From: JBEBXQ01 sp040391535
Lineage (GTDB): Bacteria > Bacteroidota > Bacteroidia > Cytophagales > Spirosomataceae
Direction of reading: 5' to 3'
DNA length: 7,571 bases
Assembly (NCBI GenBank): GCA_040391535.1
Contig: JBEBXQ010000175.1
Coordinates: 1-7,571 of the forward strand
The notes below the pieces were generated by a model. That model made no database searches. It saw only the letters and a program-made list of their open reading frames with translations, and had not been told where the DNA came from. Shown here in pieces: positions 1 to 7,552 of this stretch. The position numbers were made by a program, and so were the translations under genes. Numbering within the stretch: the first letter of the stretch is position 1; each line of letters begins with the position of its first letter.

Positions 1-3000
1 TGAATCCTATCCCTCTGAAAGCGGGCATTGAAGCCGGTATCAAAGTGGCTGACCGTGTGGTAAAAGGAAAAGTACTGGATGAAACCGGCGAAGGGATGCC
101 GGGCGTTAACATTCTTGTGAAGGGTACGCAAACGGGAACCAATACTGATCTGGACGGGTCTTTTACACTCAATGTTCCGGATGGTGGCGGTACGGTGCTG
201 GTATTCTCGTTTGTGGGCTATCTGCCTCAGGAAGTGGTTGTGGGTTCACAGAGCACCATCAACGTTTCTTTGAAAGCGGATACCAAAGCACTGGAAGAAG
301 TAGTAGTAGTGGGGTATGGTAGTCAGCTGAAAAGAGAAGTGACGGGATCGGTACAGACCGTGAAAAGTTCTGAATTGAAAGATATACCGGTGTCGCAGGT
401 AACTCAGAAGCTGCAGGGTAAACTGGCTGGTGTTCAGATCAACCAGGCTACCGGAAAGCCAGGCCAGGGGATGAGTGTAAGGATACGCGGACAGGTGTCC
501 GTGTCAGCGGGTAGTGACCCGTTATATGTAATTGACGGCTTCCCTATTACTGGCAATATTGGTGCGCTGAACCCTGATGAAATTGAAGATATTTCCATTC
601 TGAAAGATGCTGCATCTACTTCGTTGTACGGTTCACGTGCGGCGAACGGCGTAGTACTGATTACTACAAAAAGAGCTCAGACCGGTAAAACTTCCGTGTC
701 TTTCAGCGCTTATGCCGGGTTGCAGAAAGTACCTAAAAAAGGCCGGCTTGAAATGATGAACGCCGAGGAATTTGCACAGTTTAAAAAAGAATCTTTTGAA
801 GATGCAGGAGATCCGGTACCTGAAGAATTTGCCAATCCTTCTTTATACAGAGGTGATAGGGATAATGACTGGTATGATGCCCTGTTGAGAACCGCGCCGA
901 TTCAGAGTTACAGTTTGTCACTTTCCTCTCATAAGGAGAATATGAGTTCTTCGGTAGTGGCTGGGGTATTCAATCAGCAGGGGGTGGTACTTAACAATGA
1001 GTATAAGCGGTATTCATTGCGTATTAATAACCGGTTTGATGTTTCCGATAAAGTAAAAATCGGTTTCAACGTTGCACCTCAGTATGTATTTGACAATACG
1101 CCACGTACCGATGGTGACCGGGGAACAGGTATTTTGTTCAATGCGCTGCATACCTGGCCGGTGATGCCTATCCGTGATGCAAACGGTGAATTGACAATGT
1201 ACAATACATTCCCTGGAAGTACAGGTAATATTTTTAACTATCCGAACTGGGTAAGAGCTGCCAATGAACTTACCAATGAAAACAGGGATATAAACGTACT
1301 GGGGAATGCCTATATTCAGTATGAACCGATCAAGGGACTGCAGCTGCGCTCTTCTATTAACGTAGAATATTATAACAGGAAGTTCTTTTTCTTCAACCCG
1401 TCCACTGCTACAAACTTTATGAACGTTCCGGTACCTACCACAGCGGTAAGTACACGTCAGAGTCTCGAGAATGTGGGCTGGCTGAATGAAAACCTGGCTA
1501 CTTATACCCGCAGTTTTGGTGATCATAATTTCGAAATCCTGGCTGGCTTTACCCAGCAGAGATTCCGTCAGGAGTGGATGCAGATTGAAGGTGACACCTA
1601 TGCCGACGACCGTATTCCCACTGTTCAGGGTGCTTTGAACCTTCGTAGGGGCAGTTCTGTGAACGGAGTTCAGCAATGGACGCTTTCTTCCTATCTCTCA
1701 CGACTGACCTATAACTATAAAGGCAGGTACCTGTTTACAGCAGCGATCCGGGCGGATGGCTCCTCCCGCTTCGGGGCAAACAACCGTTGGGGAACATTCC
1801 CGTCAGCGTCAGTAGGCTGGGTGTTGTCAGATGAGGACTTTATGGGCAGTGTTCAGAAAGTTTCTTTTGCGAAGCTGAGAGCCAGTTATGGGGTGATCGG
1901 TAATAACAATATCGGGAATTATTCACAGCATGCTTTGATATCCACTGCAAATGCAGTTTTTGGAGACCAGATCGCACAAGGAGCGTTTGTCAGTTCTCTT
2001 GCCAATCCTAATCTGGGATGGGAAACCACCAGCCAGTTTGATATGGGGCTTGATTTAGGATTATTTAATGACCGTATCCAGTTTATCTACGATTTCTATA
2101 CCAAACGTACCACCAATCTGCTTTATGGGGTTCAGCTGCCTATGGAATCAGGGTTCTCAAACGTTCAGGATAATATCGGAGAACTGAAATTCTGGGGTCA
2201 TGAATTTTCTATTACATCTAAAAACCTTGTAGGCGACCTGAAGTGGAATACCAACTTCAACATTTCTTTCAACCGCAATAAAGTCATGGCACTTGCTGAC
2301 GGCATTGACCGTGTATATGGTACTTTCCATATTACACAGGTAGGTAAGCCGTTCGGTCAGTTCTACGGATTGGTCAAAGAAGGGCTCTATATGGATCAGG
2401 CTGAAGTGGACAATTCACCAGGCGTACCCGGCCGTTCAGTGGTGGGAGGTATCAAGTACCGTGACATAAACGGAGATAAGGTAATTACTAATGGTGGTGA
2501 CCAGGATGACCGTACCATTATTGGTAATCCGTTCCCTGACTTTACCTATGGTATTACCAACTCATTGAAATATAAAAACTGGGATTTTGAAATCGTTGGT
2601 TCCGGTTCACAGGGTAATGAGCTGCTGATGCGCCATCTGTACAGTACAGCCAACCTTGACGGGGTATTCAACATGGTCCGTAAAGCCAATGACCGTGCCC
2701 GGGTACAGAAAACAGATAACGGATGGGTGATGAAAGATCCGGGAGCCGGTATTTTCGGACAGACAGCTGGTCGTGACGGTAACCTGACAGGTCTTGAAAG
2801 AGACTGGATGAGCAGCCATTTTATTTATGACGCTTCTTTCTTTACGATCAAAAATGTCACTTTGGGTTATACATTCCCGGCGGTTAACAAGTTCTTCAGC
2901 TCGGCCCGTGTGTACGGTTCGGTTCAGCAATTGTATGTATTTACCAAGTACTGGGGCGGAAATAACCCTGAAACCAGTGGTAACGGCGGTGGAAACGGAG

Positions 3001-3086
3001 ACGGCGGTAACCTGAGCCAGGGTATCGATTTCTCTAACTATCCGGTTCCGCGTACATTTACGATCGGGGTCAACCTGAATTTCTAA
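1..3086 (+). CDS. SusC/RagA-family TonB-dependent outer-membrane transporter, 5' end outside window
   Basis: Outer-membrane beta-barrel that, with a SusD lipoprotein, imports oligomeric nutrients using energy from TonB-ExbBD. Residues are numbered from the GTG at 45. A carboxypeptidase-regulatory-like beta-sandwich spans about 5-77 (GKVLDETGEGMPGVNI and later FSFVGY). A TonB-box-like EEVVVVGYG is at 84-92. The plug covers about 93-209, with VRIRG at 145-149, PLYVIDGFPI at 159-168 and the SusC signature LYGSRAANGVVLITTK at 194-209. The rest is a roughly 800-residue barrel ending in YPVPRTFTIGVNLNF, whose final Phe fits the outer-membrane assembly signal. The GTG at 45 is not a credible start: no signal peptide follows it, and the frame stays open upstream (NPIPLKAGIEAGIK) to the first base. 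A signal peptide, and perhaps an STN domain, must therefore lie to the left. There is no internal stop or frameshift. The family call is very secure; the substrate is unknown. Confidence 0.96.
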   Translation, partial: NPIPLKAGIEAGIKVADRVVKGKVLDETGEGMPGVNILVKGTQTGTNTDLDGSFTLNVPDGGGTVLVFSFVGYLPQEVVVGSQSTINVSLKADTKALEEVVVVGYGSQLKREVTGSVQTVKSSELKDIPVSQVTQKLQGKLAGVQINQATGKPGQGMSVRIRGQVSVSAGSDPLYVIDGFPITGNIGALNPDEIEDISILKDAASTSLYGSRAANGVVLITTKRAQTGKTSVSFSAYAGLQKVPKKGRLEMMNAEEFAQFKKESFEDAGDPVPEEFANPSLYRGDRDNDWYDALLRTAPIQSYSLSLSSHKENMSSSVVAGVFNQQGVVLNNEYKRYSLRINNRFDVSDKVKIGFNVAPQYVFDNTPRTDGDRGTGILFNALHTWPVMPIRDANGELTMYNTFPGSTGNIFNYPNWVRAANELTNENRDINVLGNAYIQYEPIKGLQLRSSINVEYYNRKFFFFNPSTATNFMNVPVPTTAVSTRQSLENVGWLNENLATYTRSFGDHNFEILAGFTQQRFRQEWMQIEGDTYADDRIPTVQGALNLRRGSSVNGVQQWTLSSYLSRLTYNYKGRYLFTAAIRADGSSRFGANNRWGTFPSASVGWVLSDEDFMGSVQKVSFAKLRASYGVIGNNNIGNYSQHALISTANAVFGDQIAQGAFVSSLANPNLGWETTSQFDMGLDLGLFNDRIQFIYDFYTKRTTNLLYGVQLPMESGFSNVQDNIGELKFWGHEFSITSKNLVGDLKWNTNFNISFNRNKVMALADGIDRVYGTFHITQVGKPFGQFYGLVKEGLYMDQAEVDNSPGVPGRSVVGGIKYRDINGDKVITNGGDQDDRTIIGNPFPDFTYGITNSLKYKNWDFEIVGSGSQGNELLMRHLYSTANLDGVFNMVRKANDRARVQKTDNGWVMKDPGAGIFGQTAGRDGNLTGLERDWMSSHFIYDASFFTIKNVTLGYTFPAVNKFFSSARVYGSVQQLYVFTKYWGGNNPETSGNGGGNGDGGNLSQGIDFSNYPVPRTFTIGVNLNF

Positions 3087-3122
3087 TACCTGTCAGCAGT
3101 TTAAAATATTAATGAACTTGAG

Positions 3123-4634
3123 ATGAAAAAAAATATAATACTTGCAGGTGTTCTTGCGCTTCTTTCTACCGGTTGCCGGGATAGCTTTCTCACTGCCGTA
3201 CCGGAAACGCAGCTAAGTACCGCCATTTTCTTTAAAACACAGGCCGATTTTGAACAGGCGGTGAATGGGGCCTATGTACCGTTAAGGACGATTTTTAATG
3301 ATCGTGCCTGGAAACTGGGTGAGCTACACTCAGATAATTCCTACTATGCCCGGAATATTCTTTTCGGTGCAGTAGATGCCACTGAAAATATAGCCGACTT
3401 CGCACTGCCTGTCTCCAACGGGGTAACAGCTAATGACAATATTCTTCAGCAGTTCCGCCAGGATTATCAGATCATTTCCAGAACCAATGAAATCCTGACC
3501 CGTATTGACGGTGTGGATTTTGATGCAGCGGTAAAGGCGAACCTGAAAGGCCAGGCTTTATTCCTGCGTGCGTTTGCTTATCTGGAGCTTGCCAGGTATT
3601 TTGGAAAAGCACCTTTGCATCTGGAACCAGTGGCCGGGCGTGATGCCGCGGCACTCCCCTTATCGGACGCGGCCGCTTTGTATGCTCAGATAGAAACAGA
3701 TGCGAAAGCTGCGGCAGGTTTGCTGCCGGCCAAATCAAAACAGACAGCCGGCAGGGTTACTTCAGGAACAGCTAATATGTTACTTGCAGACCTTTATATG
3801 TTTAAAAAGGACTGGCAGTCTGCCGAAGCCGTGCTGAAGACGATCGTCAACAGCGGAGAGTATTCCCTGATGCAGGATTATGAAGATGCATTCACCGAGA
3901 CTTCCAGTAACAAAAATAATATTGAGTCCATTTTTGAGGTTCAGTACATGGAAGGATCTGCAGGAGTGAACGGGAATTATTTTTATCAGTTTGTTCCTAC
4001 ACCTATTTTAGCCGCAGAACTTGCCCCTCTTACGGGAACGTCCAACCCGCAGGGGCTGTCAGGAGAAAACAATAATATTCCTACACCGGATATTATTGCT
4101 GCCTACGAAGCGGGTGATAAAAGAAAAGAGGCTTCCATCGGCTATGTGACCCTGAGTCAGAGTCTCAGAACCAACAGCAAGGAATACCCTTATGTGAAAA
4201 AGTATGCGAAAAAGCACTCTTTGCATGGAAACACGGGACAAAACTGGCCGGTTTACCGGTATGCAGAAACCCTGTTGTTCCTGGCGGAAGCCCTGAATGA
4301 AAATGGGCAGAGTGCAGCCGCACTTCCTTATCTTAACCAGGTCAGATCACGTGCCGGGCTTGCCGCGGTGAGCACTACTGCCCAGACTGAGCTTAGGGAA
4401 ATCATTTTCAAGGAAAGAAGGGTTGAGCTTGCTTTTGAAAACAAACGCTGGTTTGATATTGTGCGTACCGACCGTATCCAGGAGATTATCGTTCCTTACG
4501 GAAACCGCATCAAGGCCAATCCGCAGGCGTATTATTTTCCTCCTAATGCTAACCCGCCTTCCAACGCCTTTACAGTGCTGGATGCGCATTATCCGTTACC
4601 AGCAGTAGAAGCAGCCTTGTCTCCGCATTTTTAA
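3123..4634 (+). CDS. SusD/RagB-family nutrient-binding surface lipoprotein
   Basis: The lid and substrate-binding partner of the transporter just upstream, anchored by lipid to the outer leaflet of the outer membrane. It is 503 aa, normal for the family. The N-terminus MKKNIILAGVLALLSTGC is a lipoprotein signal with lipidated Cys at 18, followed by RDSFL, like the CxDDFLD start of many SusD proteins. The SusD N-terminal region includes FFKTQADFEQAVNGAY (36-51), YQIISRTNEIL (115-125) and the TPR-like helix GQALFLRAFAYLELARYFG (143-161). The C-terminal SusD/RagB domain includes YRYAETLLFLAEALNENG (379-396), YLNQVRSRAGL (403-413) and FKERRVELAFENKRWFDIVR (429-448). It closes with HYPLPAVEAALSPHF, a typical family end. 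The 36-bp gap with no terminator supports co-transcription with the SusC gene. No strong Shine-Dalgarno precedes the ATG, as is usual in this phylum. Ligand specificity cannot be read from the sequence. Confidence 0.96.
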   Translation: MKKNIILAGVLALLSTGCRDSFLTAVPETQLSTAIFFKTQADFEQAVNGAYVPLRTIFNDRAWKLGELHSDNSYYARNILFGAVDATENIADFALPVSNGVTANDNILQQFRQDYQIISRTNEILTRIDGVDFDAAVKANLKGQALFLRAFAYLELARYFGKAPLHLEPVAGRDAAALPLSDAAALYAQIETDAKAAAGLLPAKSKQTAGRVTSGTANMLLADLYMFKKDWQSAEAVLKTIVNSGEYSLMQDYEDAFTETSSNKNNIESIFEVQYMEGSAGVNGNYFYQFVPTPILAAELAPLTGTSNPQGLSGENNNIPTPDIIAAYEAGDKRKEASIGYVTLSQSLRTNSKEYPYVKKYAKKHSLHGNTGQNWPVYRYAETLLFLAEALNENGQSAAALPYLNQVRSRAGLAAVSTTAQTELREIIFKERRVELAFENKRWFDIVRTDRIQEIIVPYGNRIKANPQAYYFPPNANPPSNAFTVLDAHYPLPAVEAALSPHF

Positions 4635-4651
4635 GCGAAGTATCCGCTAAC

Positions 4652-4683
4652 ACCGACCCTTGTCTGACAGAACAAGGGTCGGT
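4652..4683 (+). terminator. Probable intrinsic terminator after the SusC/SusD pair
   Basis: A perfect 12-bp inverted repeat, ACCGACCCTTGT (4652-4663) and ACAAGGGTCGGT (4672-4683), encloses an 8-nt loop, CTGACAGA. It starts 17 bp after the SusD stop codon. The following tract, TTGTGATTAT, is a weak U-run, so termination may be partial. A hairpin at this place probably ends the transporter transcript or stabilises its 3' end, separating it from the dehydrogenase gene. The stem is seen directly; the terminator role is inferred from position. Confidence 0.75.
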
Positions 4684-4732
4684 TTGTGATTATAGAGAAG
4701 CCTTCATTGTTAATAAAAACAGCTGTAAAGAC

Positions 4733-4746
4733 ACATTTTAAAATGT
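4733..4746. repeat. AT-rich perfect palindrome in the leader of the dehydrogenase gene
   Basis: ACATTTTAAAATGT is a perfect 14-bp palindrome 61 bp before the start codon of the downstream lipoprotein gene. It lies within a looser inverted repeat: TAATAAAAACA at 4711-4721 pairs with TGTTTTATTA at 4744-4753 with one bulged A, so the two structures are mutually exclusive in RNA. It could be an operator half-site pair or promoter-proximal DNA. AT-rich sequence gives such palindromes by chance fairly often, so regulatory function is only a possibility. I found no convincing Bacteroidota -33/-7 promoter (TTTG, TAnnTTTG) in 4684-4807; the nearest -7 lookalike, AATATTTC at 4787-4794, matches poorly. 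Confidence 0.3.
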
Positions 4747-4807
4747 TTTATTAGTAAATCGTCAAAAAACTAACCTTTCAGTAATTAATATTTCAAACCA
4801 ATTAAAG

Positions 4808-7492
4808 ATGTATTTTAAAAAGTATTGGCAAAAAGTCCCGACAGGTTTGTGCTTGCTTGCATTGGCCGGGTTCGGAGTCGGATGCTCCGGGGATAGCAAT
4901 GACGAAGTACCGTCTTCGCCCAAAACAGAAAAGATCAAACTTGCAGATGGATTCAGGGTTGAGCATCTCTACAGTCCTTCTGACCACGGAGAGGGTTCCT
5001 GGGTTGCAATGGCTTTTGATGACAAGGGAAGATTAATTACCTCTGATCAATATGGGTACCTGTACCGTATGACCATCGGTGAGATCGGTTCAAAAGATTC
5101 CCTGCAGATTGAAAAACTTTCTATCGGAGCGGATACAACCGGTGGGAAAGTACCGATGGGAGCTGCACAGGGATTATTGTATGCCTTTAACAGTCTTTAT
5201 GTAGTAGTGAATGGCAAAGCGGATGATAAGATTCAGCACGGCAGTGGAGTTTACCGCCTGCAGGATACGGACGGCGATGATCAGTTTGATAAGATTACAA
5301 CCCTGAAAATATTGGATGGAGGTGGAGAACACGGGCCGCACAGTATTATTTTATCTCCTGATAAGCAATCATTATATATCGTTGCAGGTAATCACACAGA
5401 TCTGCCGGCAATGGATAAGTATCGTTTGCCCAATAATTGGGAGGATGATAATCTGGCTCCTCTGATTAAAGATCCCCGGGGACACGCCAATGACAGAAAA
5501 GCACCTGGCGGCTGGATCGTTCATACAGACTCGCTGGGCCAGAAATGGGAACTGATCAGTGCCGGTTACCGTAACCCGTATGATATAGCTTTTAATGAAG
5601 CAGGTGATTTATTTATTTATGATGCTGATATGGAATGGGATTTCGGACAGCCTTTCTATCGTCCGACACGGGTAAGCCACGCAACAAGCGGAGCGGAAAA
5701 CGGATGGCGTACCGGTTCAGGGAAATGGCATCCTTCCTGGGAAGATAATGTGCCGGCAATTATGAATATCGGCCAGGGATCGCCTACCAACCTGATGTAT
5801 CTGGATGAGGCCCGCTTCCCTGAAAAATATAAAAATACACTTCTGGCTTTTGACTGGAGTTTCGGTATTGCACATGCCTTACATCTAAAACCTGCCGGAT
5901 CTACTTATGAAGCTGATCACTCAGAATTCCTTTCCGGAGCACCGCTTCCGTTGACAGATGGTGTGATTGGCCCTGACGGAGCATTGTACTTCATGACAGG
6001 TGGCCGTCGCCTGGGATCTGATCTGTACCGTGTATATCATAAGGATTACAAAAACATTGAACCGGGTTCTAACAGGGCAACACCTGTGATCACGGAAGAA
6101 CATAAAATCCGTACCAGCCTTGAGAAGTATCACGGAGAGAAAGATCCTTCAGCGATCGATGCGGCCTGGGGTTACCTGAATCATAGCGACCGGTTTATTC
6201 GTTATGCGGCGCGTATTGCTGTTGAAAGCCAGCCTGTTCAGGAATGGCAGCAAAAGGCTTTGAGTGAAACCGATCAGACGCGTTTGATTTATGCCGGTCT
6301 TGCAATGGCACGTCAGGGTAATAAGGCGCAGAAAAATGCTTTGTTTGATGCATTATCCGGAATTGATTTTGATAAACTGAGCGAGTCGCAGAAAAATGAT
6401 CTTTTACGTACGATTGAAGTGGCATTATTCAGATTCGGACAACCGGATGGTGCTTCGAAAGCGAAATTACTGGCTTATCTGGATCCGAAATATCCAAGCT
6501 CCAGTCCTTTACTCAACCGGGAGTTCAGTAAAATTCTGGTGAATCTCAATGCTCCTAAAGTCGTAGAACGTACACTGGCATTGATTGAGAGCAATGAGCA
6601 ATTTGAAGATAAGGATAATGTACCGGTTACAGCAACGGCTGATCTGATTCACCGTAACCCTCAGTATGGCCTTGATCTGGCGGGGTTACTGGAAAAAATG
6701 CCACCTGCTCAGCAAACATTTTACGCTTATGCGTTAAGCTTGCAGAAAAGCGGATGGACTCCGGAATTGTGGAACGAATATTTTGGCTGGTTCAGAAAAG
6801 CACTGGATTTTCAGGGTGGTCGCAGTTACATCGGGTTTATTGACCGTGCCCGGAAACTGGCCCTTCAATATGTTCCCAAAGCTAAATTTGAAGAGTATAA
6901 TAAGCTGTCGGGCGGTGATTTGTTGCGGGAAAGTGGCAATGATCTTGCTCCGGCATATACCCCTGCCGGGCCAGGACGTCGCTGGAAAGTAGATGAAGCT
7001 GTCAGTTTTGTGCAGGATAGCTTGCAGAACAGGGACTTTGAAAGAGGAAAGCTGATTTATTCTGCCGTTTTGTGCAGCCGTTGCCACGCAATTGGAGGGA
7101 ATGGACAGGACGTTGGCCCTGATCTTACTCAGCTGGGAACACGTTTCTCTGCGAAAGATATGCTGGAAGCAATCATTGAACCGGATAAGGCTGTTTCAGA
7201 TCAGTATGCTTCGACAGTGTATCAGCTGAAAGATGGAACTTCCATAGTAGGACGTCAGATGGATGAAGATGCCAGTGATTATCATGTGGCGCAGAATCCG
7301 TTTGATCCTGCCACTATCCGTAAGGTAGCCAAGAAAGACGTTTCTTCAAAGCAATATTCGACACAATCGATGATGTTGCCAGGCTTGATCAACAGTCTGA
7401 ACCCGGATGAGCTCAGAGATCTGGTTGCTTATCTGATGGCTGGCGGAAATGCTGAAAATCCGATTTATAAAGAAACTGCAACTGGTAAATAA
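4808..7492 (+). CDS. PVC-type dehydrogenase-like lipoprotein with HEAT-like region and C-terminal c-type heme domain
   Basis: Predicted envelope redox enzyme of 894 aa. The N-terminal hydrophobic segment (about 11-25) ends at Cys26 in GFGVGC, followed by SGDSNDE, suggesting a lipoprotein. Residues about 40-410 resemble the membrane-bound dehydrogenase domain of Planctomycetes/Verrucomicrobia, related to the soluble PQQ glucose dehydrogenase beta-propeller. Landmarks are FRVEHLY (49-55), a likely Ca-binding loop DTDGDDQFD (153-161), GGGEHGPHSI (171-180), SAGYRNPYDIAF (251-262), GAENGW (295-300) and VIGPDGALYF (386-395). Residues about 440-720 are helical and HEAT-like. Residues about 740-879 form the heme-binding domain of the same lineage: CSRCH (756-760) binds heme c, GPDLTQLG follows at 770-777, and Met856 in MLPGL is the likely distal ligand. 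ELRDLVAYL (868-876) is the usual closing helix. Substrate, and whether PQQ is bound, are unknown. The ATG at 4808 places the signal peptide correctly; no strong Shine-Dalgarno is present. It is probably transcribed separately from the SusC/SusD pair. Confidence 0.9.
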   Translation: MYFKKYWQKVPTGLCLLALAGFGVGCSGDSNDEVPSSPKTEKIKLADGFRVEHLYSPSDHGEGSWVAMAFDDKGRLITSDQYGYLYRMTIGEIGSKDSLQIEKLSIGADTTGGKVPMGAAQGLLYAFNSLYVVVNGKADDKIQHGSGVYRLQDTDGDDQFDKITTLKILDGGGEHGPHSIILSPDKQSLYIVAGNHTDLPAMDKYRLPNNWEDDNLAPLIKDPRGHANDRKAPGGWIVHTDSLGQKWELISAGYRNPYDIAFNEAGDLFIYDADMEWDFGQPFYRPTRVSHATSGAENGWRTGSGKWHPSWEDNVPAIMNIGQGSPTNLMYLDEARFPEKYKNTLLAFDWSFGIAHALHLKPAGSTYEADHSEFLSGAPLPLTDGVIGPDGALYFMTGGRRLGSDLYRVYHKDYKNIEPGSNRATPVITEEHKIRTSLEKYHGEKDPSAIDAAWGYLNHSDRFIRYAARIAVESQPVQEWQQKALSETDQTRLIYAGLAMARQGNKAQKNALFDALSGIDFDKLSESQKNDLLRTIEVALFRFGQPDGASKAKLLAYLDPKYPSSSPLLNREFSKILVNLNAPKVVERTLALIESNEQFEDKDNVPVTATADLIHRNPQYGLDLAGLLEKMPPAQQTFYAYALSLQKSGWTPELWNEYFGWFRKALDFQGGRSYIGFIDRARKLALQYVPKAKFEEYNKLSGGDLLRESGNDLAPAYTPAGPGRRWKVDEAVSFVQDSLQNRDFERGKLIYSAVLCSRCHAIGGNGQDVGPDLTQLGTRFSAKDMLEAIIEPDKAVSDQYASTVYQLKDGTSIVGRQMDEDASDYHVAQNPFDPATIRKVAKKDVSSKQYSTQSMMLPGLINSLNPDELRDLVAYLMAGGNAENPIYKETATGK
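7073..7087 (+). other. Heme c attachment motif (CxxCH) coding site
   Basis: These codons encode Cys-Ser-Arg-Cys-His (residues 756-760 of the dehydrogenase-like lipoprotein). The two cysteines would form thioethers with heme and His760 would be the proximal iron ligand, implying export before heme attachment by a cytochrome c maturation system. It is the only CxxCH in the protein, so one heme is expected. The motif is seen directly; heme attachment follows from family knowledge. Confidence 0.88.
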
Positions 7493-7520
7493 AGTATTTG
7501 ATTTTGCTGTTTATGCAAAG

Positions 7521-7552
7521 AGGCTGTCTCATAAATGAGGCGGCCTTTTTTT
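7521..7552 (+). terminator. Strong intrinsic terminator after the dehydrogenase gene
   Basis: AGGCTGTCTCAT (7521-7532) pairs with ATGAGGCGGCCT (7535-7546) in a long stem with two G-U wobbles. In practice the innermost T-A opens to leave a TAAA tetraloop. A run of seven T (7546-7552) follows at once, the classic Rho-independent form. It lies 28 bp after the stop codon and ends the dehydrogenase transcript. On the opposite strand only three T follow the stem, so it should act mainly on + strand transcripts. Confidence 0.88.

Noticed and set aside
45..47. GTG as the true start of the SusC gene
   Set aside because: No signal peptide follows, although the protein must be exported, and the same frame is open to the left edge. 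The start is outside the window.
298..310. Short GTA/AGT triplet repeat
   Set aside because: It encodes the run of valines in the TonB-box-like motif; coding constraint explains it.
1014..1676. 220-codon open frame on the minus strand inside the SusC gene
   Set aside because: It lies entirely antisense to a well-conserved barrel region, and its translation is rich in Cys, His and Arg with no recognisable domain. It is a shadow of the + strand codon pattern.
2607..2930. 107-codon minus-strand open frame near the SusC 3' end
   Set aside because: Antisense to conserved barrel strands, no family resemblance and no upstream signals; treated as chance.
3087..3122. Possible promoter or regulatory site between the SusC and SusD genes
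   Set aside because: Only 36 bp, no recognisable -33/-7 pair and no hairpin; the two genes are expected to be co-transcribed.
6734..7087. 117-codon minus-strand open frame within the dehydrogenase gene
   Set aside because: Antisense to the helical region and the heme motif, with no recognisable protein features.
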